Positions 8,455 through 16,305 of a stretch of 64,000 nt of DNA are shown piece after piece. Source of the stretch: an uncultured Clostridia bacterium (GTDB lineage Bacteria > Bacillota > Clostridia > Christensenellales > UBA3700); assembly GCA_944381275.1 (NCBI GenBank), contig CALWKO010000003.1:1-64000 (forward strand), given 5' to 3'. A program made the translations under genes and the position numbers. Numbering within the stretch: the first letter of the stretch is position 1; each line of letters opens with the position of its first letter. A model generated the notes under the pieces. That model did no database searches and was not told where the DNA came from. It worked only from the letters and a program-made list of their open reading frames with translations.

Positions 8455-8693
8455 TACCCGCACTGGGCCCCGGTAGAACACTTTAAGCGGGCGCCTTCCA
8501 CTCATTTTTGCGCGATATGTCGTTTGTTGTAGGAGGGACTACAACTGTGCGCCATCTCGCACAAAACTGAATGAAATTCGCCTCGCTAAAAGCGAGCATT
8601 TTACAAGTGACATTGAGCACAAGGATATAAACTCATATCCGCTATAAATGGTTGCATATGTAAAATGTGTTCTACCGGGGCCCAGTGCGGGTA
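8455..8693. mobile_element. MITE-like element 2 (239 bp)
   Basis: Perfect 27-bp terminal inverted repeats lie at 8455-8481 and 8667-8693 (TACCCGCACTGGGCCC... read inward). It is non-coding. It shares both ends and the internal hairpin CTCGCTAAAAGCGAG with element 1, and its right end with bases 1-57. It lies between the promoter at 8414-8442 and the start codon at 8708. Confidence 0.8.
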
Positions 8694-8707
8694 ACGGGGG
8701 TAAAAAG

Positions 8708-9745
8708 ATGAAAAAGATAACAATTCTGCTTATTGTCACGGTTTTGGCGGTCACGGTAAGCGCGGCGTGCATTTTCGCCGGCTGTTCCGGGGCAAAGGCT
8801 CTGCCCGATGAAGTCACGCTGGACGACGTACTTGAAAAGGGCGGATACGAGCTGGTGTGGGGCGATGAGTTTGAAGGAAACGAGATAGATTACACCAAAT
8901 GGCGTGTGGGCTATCAAGGCGGCGTGCGCAGGGCAGGCTATTATGTGGACACTCCCGATGCCGTGTTCGTCAAGGACGGCGCTCTAACCATACGCACGCA
9001 ATATAAAGAAGACGGCGTTTACGGACCCGGTTGGTACACTTCTTGGGTGGACAGTGCGGTTTCCGATACCGTGGGAAACTCGATCGCGCATAGCGACGAT
9101 TACGTCGGTTTCGCGGGCAAGTACGGCTACTACGAGGTGCGCTGCATCACCCCGCCTACGGTGGGCATATGGTCGGCGTTCTGGATGATGCCGGACGGCA
9201 ATGCGGCGGGCATGTCTTCTGACGATCTGATAGGCACGGGCAGGGACGGTTTGGAAGTGGACGTGATGGAATCGCCCTATATGTACCAAAACGGGTCGTG
9301 GAACGTGCACGTGGTGCACGGCGAGGGCTATTCGAATACCCGCTCCGATCGCTCCGCAACCTACGAAGTGCCCGGTATGTACTCGCAGTACCACACCTAC
9401 GGCGTGCTGTGGACGGAAGATGAGTACGTCTTCTATATCGACGGGCGCGAAACGTGGCGCACTTCCTACTCCCCGGACGGCGAAACGCTGGGCGTATCGC
9501 AGGTGGAAGAATACCTGTTGCTCACAGTGGAAGTGGGCGGCTACCAAGCCGAGGACGGCACCCTCCGCCCCGGCGTAACGCCGGAAAACGGCGAGGAGGT
9601 CCCCTATTGGTGCGGCAACCCCGACGATAACGACAAGACGAAAGCCTATGACTTCATAATAGACTACGTCCGCGTCTACCAAGCAGGGAGCGCGGGGCGG
9701 CAGCGTGACGCTGCACCCTTAACCGCCTTGCAGTGGCGGGGGTAA
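8708..9745 (+). CDS. Secreted lipoprotein glycoside hydrolase family 16 (beta-glucanase/laminarinase-like)
   Basis: A 345-aa extracytoplasmic glucan hydrolase. The lipoprotein signal runs from MKKITILL to the lipobox FAGC (Cys26). The catalytic motif EVDVME gives nucleophile Glu183, Asp185 and acid/base Glu188. The jelly-roll domain runs from GYELVWGDEF to DYVRVYQ near the C-terminus. GH16 enzymes cleave beta-1,3/1,4-glucans such as laminarin or lichenan; the exact substrate is not readable here. The start at 8708 is chosen for the signal peptide and the GGGGG just upstream; an earlier in-frame start would run into the MITE. The final ~18 residues, after the GH16 domain, are encoded by an intergenic palindromic repeat (9699-9718) and look like a read-through extension. 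Confidence 0.9.
   Translation: MKKITILLIVTVLAVTVSAACIFAGCSGAKALPDEVTLDDVLEKGGYELVWGDEFEGNEIDYTKWRVGYQGGVRRAGYYVDTPDAVFVKDGALTIRTQYKEDGVYGPGWYTSWVDSAVSDTVGNSIAHSDDYVGFAGKYGYYEVRCITPPTVGIWSAFWMMPDGNAAGMSSDDLIGTGRDGLEVDVMESPYMYQNGSWNVHVVHGEGYSNTRSDRSATYEVPGMYSQYHTYGVLWTEDEYVFYIDGRETWRTSYSPDGETLGVSQVEEYLLLTVEVGGYQAEDGTLRPGVTPENGEEVPYWCGNPDDNDKTKAYDFIIDYVRVYQAGSAGRQRDAAPLTALQWRG
9699..9718. repeat. Short palindromic repeat, copy 3 (inside a CDS end)
   Basis: GGCAGCGTGACGCTGCACCC lies within the last codons of the GH16 gene and supplies its C-terminal tail. Confidence 0.65.
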
Positions 9746-9942
9746 AGGACAAGCAAGACCTCTCCGCACGGCGTTGGTGAAAATAAAATATAGCGGCTGG
9801 AACTAAACGCAAACAAAGGCTCCTAGCACGGCGTTGGTGGCAATAATAAAATATGGCGGCTGGAACAAAACGCAAACAAAGGCTCCTCGCACGGCGTTGG
9901 CGGTTATAATAAAATATAGCGGCCGAGGAAAGGACAAGCAAA
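9743..9942. repeat. Tandem repeat of ~62-bp units
   Basis: Three head-to-tail units starting near 9759, 9819 and 9881 share GCACGGCGTTGG, AATAAAATAT, GCGGC and GCAAACAAAGGCTCCT. The segment AAAGGACAAGCAA flanks the array (9747 and 9930). It overlaps the stop codon of the GH16 gene. No gene is visible. Confidence 0.75.
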
Positions 9943-10067
9943 TCACTCCTTACGGCAAAGCAAGGAGTAAAAAAGCGGCGCAAACAAAGCGCAAAAACAC
10001 AACATACGGCAAATCTCGCCGAAAGGCGGTTTGTATAAAAAAGACATCCCCCCCCCATACTTACTTC

Positions 10068-10108
10068 AAAAATCGGGTCGCCCTTCTTGTAAGGACGGCT
10101 CGATTTTT
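10068..10108. terminator. Bidirectional terminator-like hairpin
   Basis: AAAAATCG (10068-10075) pairs with CGATTTTT (10101-10108), and further bases pair in the interior. It lies in the non-coding gap between the GH16 gene and the NUDIX gene. Confidence 0.5.
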
Positions 10109-10120
10109 ACGCCGATATAC

Positions 10121-10340
10121 TGCTTTTATGCCATGCAAAGAAGGCAAGTAAATATAATTCCGCGCCGACTAATTTTTACGCACTAAAAGCCATGCGAAGA
10201 CGTCAAGTAAATATAATCTTGCGTTGAATCATTTTTACTTACTAAAACGCCGTGCGAAGACGTCAAGTAAATATAATCCCGTGCCGAATCATTTTTACTT
10301 ACTAAAACGCCGTGCGAAGACGGCAAGCAAAAATACCCCT
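10121..10340. repeat. 60-bp tandem repeat array, left of the helicase locus
   Basis: Four units centred on GCRAAGACGTCAAGTAAAT start near 10135, 10194, 10254 and 10314 (spacing 59-60). Each also has GCCGAATCATTTTTACTTAC. All units carry the same sequence with no unique spacers, so this is not CRISPR. The same family lies at 13808-13966 on the other side of the helicase gene. Confidence 0.8.
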
Positions 10341-10362
10341 CTCCGCCACTTCGAGGAGGATA

Positions 10363-10386
10363 GGGGATGCAACGCCCCGCGTTGCC
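10363..10386. repeat. Short palindromic repeat, copy 4
   Basis: GGGGATGCAACG and CGTTGCC arms around a CCCCG centre, just downstream of the NUDIX gene stop. Confidence 0.6.
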
Positions 10387-10393
10387 AGGGCGG

Positions 10394-10801
10394 TTAAGGG
10401 GTGGAGCGCCCACGCTCCCGTCCCACGCTCCTTATGGTTCGCAAGATCTGCTCATCGGCAGGGCAGAAGGAGAAGTTGGGGATTTCGTCTGCGCGAATCC
10501 ACTTTATATCGTTATGTTCGAGAAGGACAGGGGTGCCCTCTGCAATTTTAGCGTTGAACAAAGTCAAGCGGATATCCACGTCGGGATAGTTATGGACGAC
10601 CTCCGTAAATACGTCCCCCACGGAAATGACTATGCCGAGCTCTTCTTTGCATTCGCGCACTAACGCTTCTTCCTTCGTTTCGCCGCTTTCCACCTTGCCG
10701 CCCACGAATTCCCAAAGCAAAGCGCGCGCTTTATTTGCCGGCCTTTGGCATATCATGAATTTATCCTCGTCCCATATGAGGGCTGCCACTACTTCTACCA
10801 T
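10394..10801 (-). CDS. NUDIX hydrolase, MutT-like (d)NTP pyrophosphohydrolase
   Basis: A 135-aa cytosolic enzyme that hydrolyses nucleoside triphosphates or related pyrophosphates. The Nudix box is intact from Gly34 to Ile57, with the core RECKEELG (residues 49-56) that binds the metal. Family members of this length include 8-oxo-dGTP and CTP pyrophosphatases; the substrate is not decided. It follows the PLD-helicase gene by 25 bp on the same strand, so the two are probably one operon. The last eight residues (RERGRSTP) are encoded by the palindromic repeat at 10398-10419, which replaces whatever 3' end the gene had before. Confidence 0.9.
   Translation of the reverse strand: MVEVVAALIWDEDKFMICQRPANKARALLWEFVGGKVESGETKEEALVRECKEELGIVISVGDVFTEVVHNYPDVDIRLTLFNAKIAEGTPVLLEHNDIKWIRADEIPNFSFCPADEQILRTIRSVGRERGRSTP
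10398..10419. repeat. Short palindromic repeat, copy 5 (inside a CDS end)
   Basis: GGGGTGGAGCG and CGCTCCC arms around a short centre. It encodes the C-terminal residues of the NUDIX protein on the minus strand. Confidence 0.65.
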
Positions 10802-10826
10802 TGTAACCTCCGCATAAATCCCCCTC

Positions 10827-13610
10827 TTATTTCGTCAAACCAAAGTCGTATTGCAGATAATCGGGCAATTCGTTTTCTAACACTATATCGTAAAGGTAGG
10901 TAACGGTTGTGCGCTTCTTTGCAGGATCGTATTTTTCCTGCCTGCGCGGGTTGGTCATCTTGCCCTTGCCCACATAAGTGAAGGGCAGGACTATCCCGTT
11001 TTCTGCAGATACCTTTCTTATAAACAGGTAGGCGCATTCGCTGTTTATCTGCTTTTCAACGTCTTCTTTTGAAACGTCTGCCATGCTCTCCCATTGGAAT
11101 AAGTTGGGCTGTATGAACTTATCCTTGTAATTCAGCCGCTCTTCGACAGAAGCGTCCTTCTTCAATGAAGCGAAGATGATGACCTTATTGTCATAGTAAT
11201 AAGTTCCCACTTGATTGTGCTGGGGATTTTTTAAGAACTTCATCTGCACTTGGTCCATACGATAATTCTGCCACAGCTTGAATCCGACCGTATCGCCGAA
11301 ATCTATAACATAGCGCGTCAATCCGTAAGATATCAGATCTTGCAGATAATCGGCAGATTCTTTGTCGAGAGTGACGTTGAGGAAGATGCGGTCTTTCTTG
11401 AACGAAGCAAAGCCCGATTTTCCTATATAGAGCAGGGCATGATCTATTTCCTCGTCACTGCAATTTTCTATTTCGCTTTTGAGCTGCAATTTGATCGCAG
11501 TCAAGTCGTTTACGCCCTTGATAAGCTGATCAAAAATTATATATTCGTGTTTTCTTACAAGCGGCAGCATTGCCGAGAGATAATTGATTAATTGCAGCTG
11601 ATCTTCTGCAAATATCGGCAAGCCCTCCTCGCCTATACCCCTTAGAAAATTGCAGTAGGACACGGTCTTCTTTCCTGCGATTCTTATGCTCATAAACCTG
11701 AGCAAATCTGGGGCGCAGTCGTTGTTTATATAATCCATGTGTTTGGGCGCAAATTCCGAATTGATATACTTTTTGAAGTTGAAATAGTCCTGCTTCAAGT
11801 AAGTGAGGCTGTTGAAGTTTTCCTTTTCGATATAATCGATAATTTCCTCCTTACTCAAATCGTCGATATGTATTTCAACGCCGTATTCAGTAAGACCCAG
11901 CGCTTCGAAATTGTCCCTTACAAGCGATTGCATCAGCTTCTTTTCTATGACAAAGTTTGGTGCAAGGCTCCCCAGGGCAAAGGCGATCTGTACGCTCCTT
12001 TTATAGCTGTTTCCTATAAAGTCAAGAACGGTTACATACGGCTTGTTTTCATATTTGCGCAGCCCTCTGCCAAGCTGCTGAATGAAGATGGTCGAACTTT
12101 CGGTAGGGCGCAGGAAGAGCACCATGTTCACGCCGGGGATGTCCACGCCCTCATTTAATATGTCTACGGTAAACAAAATTTCCAGGCGAGCTTCATCGCT
12201 CTGCAAGTCGTTATACGCCCGTATTCTTTCGCCGATATCGTTTCTGCCCGTCAAATAAGCGGTATTATAAAAATCCGACATGGCTTCGCACATCATGCGG
12301 GCATGAGTGACGTTGCGGCAAAAAGCCAAGGCTTTGAGCTTCCCCTCTCCGCGGTGCGCTTCCACCTGCTGAACGATAAAGTCAATGTGATCTTCATTAG
12401 CCAGCTGAGCTATCATCCTGCGCTCTTCATTTTTTGCCAAGCCGTAATCCACCAGCTGATCTCGAATCCCGTAATACTTGAAGGGCACGACCAAATCGTT
12501 TATTATAGCGTCGCGCAAACGCAGCTCATACGGCACATTTTTATCAAAAAGTTCAAAGACGTCCTGATTATCCATGCGCTCGGGCGTAGCTGTTAAGCCG
12601 AGTAAGAATTCCGGCTCGAAATAACTTATTATCTTTTTATACGTCTCCGCCGTTGCGTGGTGGCACTCGTCGATAATGATGTAGTCAAATTCGGTTTTAG
12701 AAAATAATTCAAGGGATCTGCACATGGTCAAGTTGGTAGAAAACACAAAGTCCATGTCCATCTCCTTGCTCTTGCCGTCGAATATTCCATAGGTGACGGA
12801 GTTGCCGAAAACATCGGCGAAAGTCTCCATCGACCGCCTTAATATCGAGCCTTCATGCACGACGTAAAGCAGACGTTTGGGGTTAAAATTGAGCGCGTCG
12901 AAGGCCGCCAGATAGGTTTTTCCGCTTCCGGCAGCGGCAACTACAAGCGCCCTGCTTACGCCTATGGCGCGATAGCGATTGAGCTCCTTTAATGCACGCC
13001 TTTGCATAAAGTTGGGCTTGACTTTTGCCGCAGATATGTCGTAATCCATGTCCCAGCGCTCGATTGCAAAATTGAGCTTGTTGGAATACAGTCCGATTAT
13101 ATCGTTGTTTAGCTGGTGCGTTTGCGCCCATTTTTCTTCAAACTCTGCTTCAGCCTGCTTATATACGTCGGGAGTGCGCTCGAAGATGACGACGTCCCAC
13201 TCGATATTTTTAAGAAGGGCATACCTTGTTATATTCGACGACCCCACGATAACTTCATAGCCGTCTTCAAATTCAAATAAATACCCCTTAGAATGATAGC
13301 CCAGCGCGGAATATTGATTATCGTGAAAGCATTCGTAATCTAAGTGACATTGAAAATTAGAATGTTCGCTTTGCAGAGCAAAAAAGCTCTTTAACGACTC
13401 TATATCGGTGAAGTTTTGGTATGTGGAAGTGATTATACGCCCTTGAGCGCCGCGTTCAACCGCCGCCTTTATATCGTTAAAGAGTAAGACCAATCCCGCC
13501 CGTTTAATAAAGCTGACAGAAAAATCAAATGCCTTACATCTTCTCAAATTTTCCTTTATTTTATCAAGAAAACACGTTTTAGTGTAATTGGTCAAAAACT
13601 GATTGGGCAT
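10827..13610 (-). CDS. PLD-nuclease / DEAD-box helicase protein with DUF3427-like C-terminus
   Basis: A 927-aa three-part protein. Residues 1-160 form a phospholipase-D-like nuclease domain with HSK (His106, Lys108) and GSSN (123-126), the single HxK module of PLD nucleases. Residues 200-560 are an SF2 helicase with Walker A AAAGSGKT (Lys231), DECH box (314-317) and QQLGRGLRK motif VI. The rest resembles DUF3427. Proteins of this type occur scattered in bacteria, often near defence genes; a DNA repair or anti-phage role is plausible but not shown. The start is ATG at 13610, because GGGGAGG lies about 10 bases upstream; an in-frame TTG at 13634 precedes that site. The NUDIX gene follows. Confidence 0.88.
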   Translation of the reverse strand: MPNQFLTNYTKTCFLDKIKENLRRCKAFDFSVSFIKRAGLVLLFNDIKAAVERGAQGRIITSTYQNFTDIESLKSFFALQSEHSNFQCHLDYECFHDNQYSALGYHSKGYLFEFEDGYEVIVGSSNITRYALLKNIEWDVVIFERTPDVYKQAEAEFEEKWAQTHQLNNDIIGLYSNKLNFAIERWDMDYDISAAKVKPNFMQRRALKELNRYRAIGVSRALVVAAAGSGKTYLAAFDALNFNPKRLLYVVHEGSILRRSMETFADVFGNSVTYGIFDGKSKEMDMDFVFSTNLTMCRSLELFSKTEFDYIIIDECHHATAETYKKIISYFEPEFLLGLTATPERMDNQDVFELFDKNVPYELRLRDAIINDLVVPFKYYGIRDQLVDYGLAKNEERRMIAQLANEDHIDFIVQQVEAHRGEGKLKALAFCRNVTHARMMCEAMSDFYNTAYLTGRNDIGERIRAYNDLQSDEARLEILFTVDILNEGVDIPGVNMVLFLRPTESSTIFIQQLGRGLRKYENKPYVTVLDFIGNSYKRSVQIAFALGSLAPNFVIEKKLMQSLVRDNFEALGLTEYGVEIHIDDLSKEEIIDYIEKENFNSLTYLKQDYFNFKKYINSEFAPKHMDYINNDCAPDLLRFMSIRIAGKKTVSYCNFLRGIGEEGLPIFAEDQLQLINYLSAMLPLVRKHEYIIFDQLIKGVNDLTAIKLQLKSEIENCSDEEIDHALLYIGKSGFASFKKDRIFLNVTLDKESADYLQDLISYGLTRYVIDFGDTVGFKLWQNYRMDQVQMKFLKNPQHNQVGTYYYDNKVIIFASLKKDASVEERLNYKDKFIQPNLFQWESMADVSKEDVEKQINSECAYLFIRKVSAENGIVLPFTYVGKGKMTNPRRQEKYDPAKKRTTVTYLYDIVLENELPDYLQYDFGLTK

Positions 13611-13651
13611 AACTGCCTGCCTCCCCGGGGACAAAGGATTTAAGTAATTTT

Positions 13652-13680
13652 ATTTTACCACATATTTAAAGCATAAGCAA
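13652..13680 (-). promoter_or_regulatory. Promoter of the helicase-NUDIX operon
   Basis: Minus strand: TTGCTT (13680-13675), 17-bp spacer, TAAAAT (13657-13652). Confidence 0.6.
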
Positions 13681-13711
13681 GCTGCAATTTGCGCTTTTGC
13701 AAACAAAGCAA

Positions 13712-13732
13712 GCGCCGCTGTGATGGCGGCGC
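13712..13732 (-). terminator. GC-rich hairpin upstream of the helicase promoter
   Basis: GCGCCGC (13712-13718) pairs with GCGGCGC (13726-13732) around a 7-base loop. It may stop transcripts arriving from the ACT-domain gene on the minus strand. There is no long T-run. Confidence 0.4.
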
Positions 13733-13807
13733 CTTTGTATTGCCGAAAGTTTTTAATAAAATGCCCGAAATTATGCAGCAACCCTTCGCCTTCGCGGTTG
13801 CTTTATT

Positions 13808-13966
13808 TGCTAAAAATTCGTGCGAAGACGGCAAGTAAATACACCCCGCGCCGAATCATTTTTTCTTACTAAAACGCCGTGCGAAGACGGCAAGCAAAAA
13901 TACCCCTGCTTCAAATCGTTCTTACTTTAAACGCTGTGCGAAGACGTCAAGTAAAAATACCCCTCA
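13808..13966. repeat. 60-bp tandem repeat array, right of the helicase locus
   Basis: Three units of the GCGAAGACGKCAAG family (near 13822, 13881 and 13938; spacing 59 and 57), same orientation as the 10121-10340 array. Together the two arrays bracket the helicase-NUDIX operon. The rest of 13611-14008 holds only the promoter, a hairpin and repeats. Confidence 0.8.
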
Positions 13967-13986
13967 CGCCGCTTCAGGGCGGCTAG

Positions 13987-14009
13987 GGGGTGGAGCGTCC
14001 CACGCTCCC
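13987..14009. repeat. Short palindromic repeat, copy 6
   Basis: GGTGGAGCGTCCCACGCTCC is the fullest GGAGCG-type copy. It ends at the stop codon of the ACT-domain gene. Confidence 0.7.
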
Positions 14010-14398
14010 TAGTTGGTTTGCAGGTAAGTTATTTCGATTTTATAGCCGTTTTCCTGCAGGTTTTTAAGGGCGCGGAGATATCCGTCCGAGCGCAGGAGGA
14101 AGTACATGGTATCGTATGTGCTTACGGGCATAACGCTTACTTCCGCCAAGGCAAAGATTTTTGAAAGGTCGAGGAGAACGCCCATCATATCCCTGTTGAC
14201 GGGGGGAGCTATGCGCACGGCGCGCCATCCGTCGTTGCGGGCGAGAGCGTCTTGCGGCACTTCGTCGCTGGGGCAGATGACGGAGCAGCCCTCGCTCGTG
14301 TGAGCGATGAAGGCTGTGCTGAACTTACTTAAGTCGATGTCGGCATTCTGCCCGAAGGAGCAGATGCTGAATGGTTTTTCTAATGCTTGTATTATCAT
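14009..14398 (-). CDS. ACT-domain protein (CASTOR-like amino-acid-binding fold)
   Basis: A 129-aa protein. The segment from WRAVRIAPPV through DMMGVLLDLSKIFALAEVSVMPVSTYDTMYFLL has the beta-alpha-beta pattern of ACT domains found in stand-alone CASTOR/ZAC-type sensors: an aliphatic strand, a helix, then VSVMPVSTYDT. Such proteins bind amino acids and regulate partners; the ligand is unknown. The start is the ATG at 14398, six bases after AGGGTGA; a longer frame lacks a ribosome binding site. It is a single gene with its own promoter. Confidence 0.75.
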   Translation of the reverse strand: MIIQALEKPFSICSFGQNADIDLSKFSTAFIAHTSEGCSVICPSDEVPQDALARNDGWRAVRIAPPVNRDMMGVLLDLSKIFALAEVSVMPVSTYDTMYFLLRSDGYLRALKNLQENGYKIEITYLQTN

Positions 14399-14420
14399 AT
14401 GTATCACCCTACCAAGGCTA

Positions 14421-14449
14421 ATTATAACACAAGTTTGCATCGTTTACAA
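14421..14449 (-). promoter_or_regulatory. Promoter of the ACT-domain gene
   Basis: Minus strand: TTGTAA (14449-14444), 17-bp spacer, TATAAT (14426-14421). The stretch 14450-14640 between the two divergent promoters is AT-rich and shows no gene. Confidence 0.65.
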
Positions 14450-14649
14450 GGTTTTTTTGGTAAATTGACATAATATTAACAATACAAAACAGGGCGTTTT
14501 ATTCTTTTGAAGGAATGCAAAAAGCATATTTAATGGAGCATATACCGCACCATAATGCATAAAGGCATAAGCGATAATATTAAAATAAGGCGGGTACGCA
14601 ACAGGACCCGCGCTCCAGATCGTGTGCGGCGAACGCCGTAAAAGAGGTA

Positions 14650-14678
14650 TTTACATTTATAAAGAGGTGTGTTATAAT
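14650..14678 (+). promoter_or_regulatory. Promoter of the DUF2804-ppa-comEC unit
   Basis: TTTACA (14650-14655), 17-bp spacer, TATAAT (14673-14678), 48 bp before the start codon at 14726. Confidence 0.75.
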
Positions 14679-14725
14679 TATAAAAAAGGTTGAAGGGCGG
14701 GCGCCCTTTGACTGCGGAGGAAATT

Positions 14726-15757
14726 ATGCAGACATTACTCACGGAAGGCGATCTTCTCGACGAAAACGGCAAACTTATCCAGGCGGGCTATTCCACCTAT
14801 TTGGCAAGAAAATATGACAGGAGCAAGATAAAAGCCTCTAAACTCAGGATAAAGGAGTGGGATTATTACGCCATAACCGACGGGGAAGTCTTTCTCTGCC
14901 TCACCATTGCGGACATAGGCTATATATCCATGGCGAGCGTTTCTCTCGTGGATACGCACGCTAAGGCGTATAAAACGCAATCGGCGATAGGTCTGCTGCC
15001 GCTGGGAAAGACGGGCTTTCCTTCCGCCTATGAGCGAGGGGACGTTTCTTTGCGCGTGATGGGCAAGAAGCTCTCGTTTGTAAACGACGGCATATACCGC
15101 AGGCTTTATTGCGAATATCCCAAATTCCGCGACGGCAAAACGCTGATTGCGGACATAACGCTCTCGCAGCCTCAGCCGGAGAATATGGTCATCGCCACAC
15201 CTTTTAAAGGCAATGACAAGGCATTTTATTATAACGCCAAGCTCAATTGCATGACGGCATCCGGCTATTTCGAGGTGGGCGGAGCGCGCCGCGATTTCGA
15301 CCCGAGCAAATCGCTCGCCGTGCTCGATTGGGGTAGGGGCGTGTGGACGTATGAAAACACCTGGTATTGGAGCAGTCTTTCCGCCTATGTGGACGGGGAG
15401 AAGTTCGGCTTTAATCTGGGCTACGGCTTCGGCGATACGTCCGCGGCTTCGGAAAACATGCTCTTTTACAAGGGCAAGATGCACAAGCTGGGCAGGGTGA
15501 AGTTCGACATTCCCTTCCTCCCCGGCGGAGAGAGCGACTTTGAAGGGGAATGGAAGATGACGGACGACGAAGGCAGGCTGGACCTCACCTTCCGCCCGGA
15601 CGTGGACAGGCGCGACGGCCTAAGTTTGGGCGTGCTGTGCACCCGCCAGCACCAGGTGTTCGGCGGTTTTTACGGCACGGCAAAGCTGGACGACGGCAGT
15701 GAAATAACATTAAACGGACAAAGGGGGTTTGCGGAAAAAGTCTATAATAAATGGTGA
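14726..15757 (+). CDS. DUF2804 family protein
   Basis: A 343-aa protein that matches the DUF2804 pattern: an N-terminal LLDENGKLIQAGYS-like opening, KIKASKLRIKEWDYY, and a centre with LDWGRGVWTYENTWYWSS (about residue 205). Function is unknown; the fold resembles lipocalin-like hydroxyneurosporene synthase/CrtC-type proteins, which is family knowledge and not proof of activity. The start is the ATG at 14726, behind GGAGG; an upstream in-frame start lacks this. It is followed by the pyrophosphatase gene after 14 bp, so the two are co-transcribed. Confidence 0.8.
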   Translation: MQTLLTEGDLLDENGKLIQAGYSTYLARKYDRSKIKASKLRIKEWDYYAITDGEVFLCLTIADIGYISMASVSLVDTHAKAYKTQSAIGLLPLGKTGFPSAYERGDVSLRVMGKKLSFVNDGIYRRLYCEYPKFRDGKTLIADITLSQPQPENMVIATPFKGNDKAFYYNAKLNCMTASGYFEVGGARRDFDPSKSLAVLDWGRGVWTYENTWYWSSLSAYVDGEKFGFNLGYGFGDTSAASENMLFYKGKMHKLGRVKFDIPFLPGGESDFEGEWKMTDDEGRLDLTFRPDVDRRDGLSLGVLCTRQHQVFGGFYGTAKLDDGSEITLNGQRGFAEKVYNKW

Positions 15758-15771
15758 TCCGCTGAAAAATT

Positions 15772-16305
15772 ATGAACATTTGGCACGATTTGGATGAGAG
15801 CAGAGTTGCTCCCGAAGATTTTATTGCATGTATAGAAATTTCCAAGGGAAGTAAGAACAAGTACGAAGTGGACAAGGATACGGGTATGCTCAGGCTCGAC
15901 CGCATACTCTACACTTCCACGCACTATCCGGCGAACTACGGCTTTATTCCCCGTACATATGCCGACGACGGCGATCCGCTCGACGTGCTGGTGCTGTGCA
16001 GTGAACCGCTCGTGTCCCTCTCGCTCGTGCAATGCTACCCGATAGGGCACATCACCATGATAGACGACGGCGCGGAGGACATCAAGGTCATCGCCGTGCC
16101 GTTCAAGGAACCGAATATGAATTGCTATGCGGACATATCTCAGCTTCCGCCGCATATTTTGAGCGAAATCAAGCACTTCTTCGGCGTGTATAAGCAGCTG
16201 GAAGGCAAGGTTATGACCGTGCTGGAAATATACGGAAGGCAGGATACGGACAAGGTTATAGCAAGGGCGATGGCTGAATATAAGGCTCGCTATGTAAAAG
16301 AGTAG
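15772..16305 (+). CDS. ppa: Inorganic pyrophosphatase, type I
   Basis: A 177-aa soluble enzyme that hydrolyses pyrophosphate to phosphate and so pulls biosynthetic reactions forward. The family I signature DDGDPLDVLV (around residue 65) carries the metal-binding aspartates, and NYGFIPRTYA precedes it as expected. Length matches bacterial hexameric enzymes. It sits in a compact unit; its TAG stop is followed directly by the ComEC-like ATG. The Shine-Dalgarno is weak, which suggests translational coupling to the gene before. Confidence 0.93.
   Translation: MNIWHDLDESRVAPEDFIACIEISKGSKNKYEVDKDTGMLRLDRILYTSTHYPANYGFIPRTYADDGDPLDVLVLCSEPLVSLSLVQCYPIGHITMIDDGAEDIKVIAVPFKEPNMNCYADISQLPPHILSEIKHFFGVYKQLEGKVMTVLEIYGRQDTDKVIARAMAEYKARYVKE

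Noticed and set aside
8025-8693. The tandem inverted-repeat elements as one insertion sequence
   Set aside because: There is no transposase frame; each has its own pair of terminal inverted repeats, so two non-autonomous elements fit better.
10121-10340. Regular 60-bp repeats as a CRISPR array
   Set aside because: Whole 60-bp units repeat with no unique spacers, and no cas gene is in the window.
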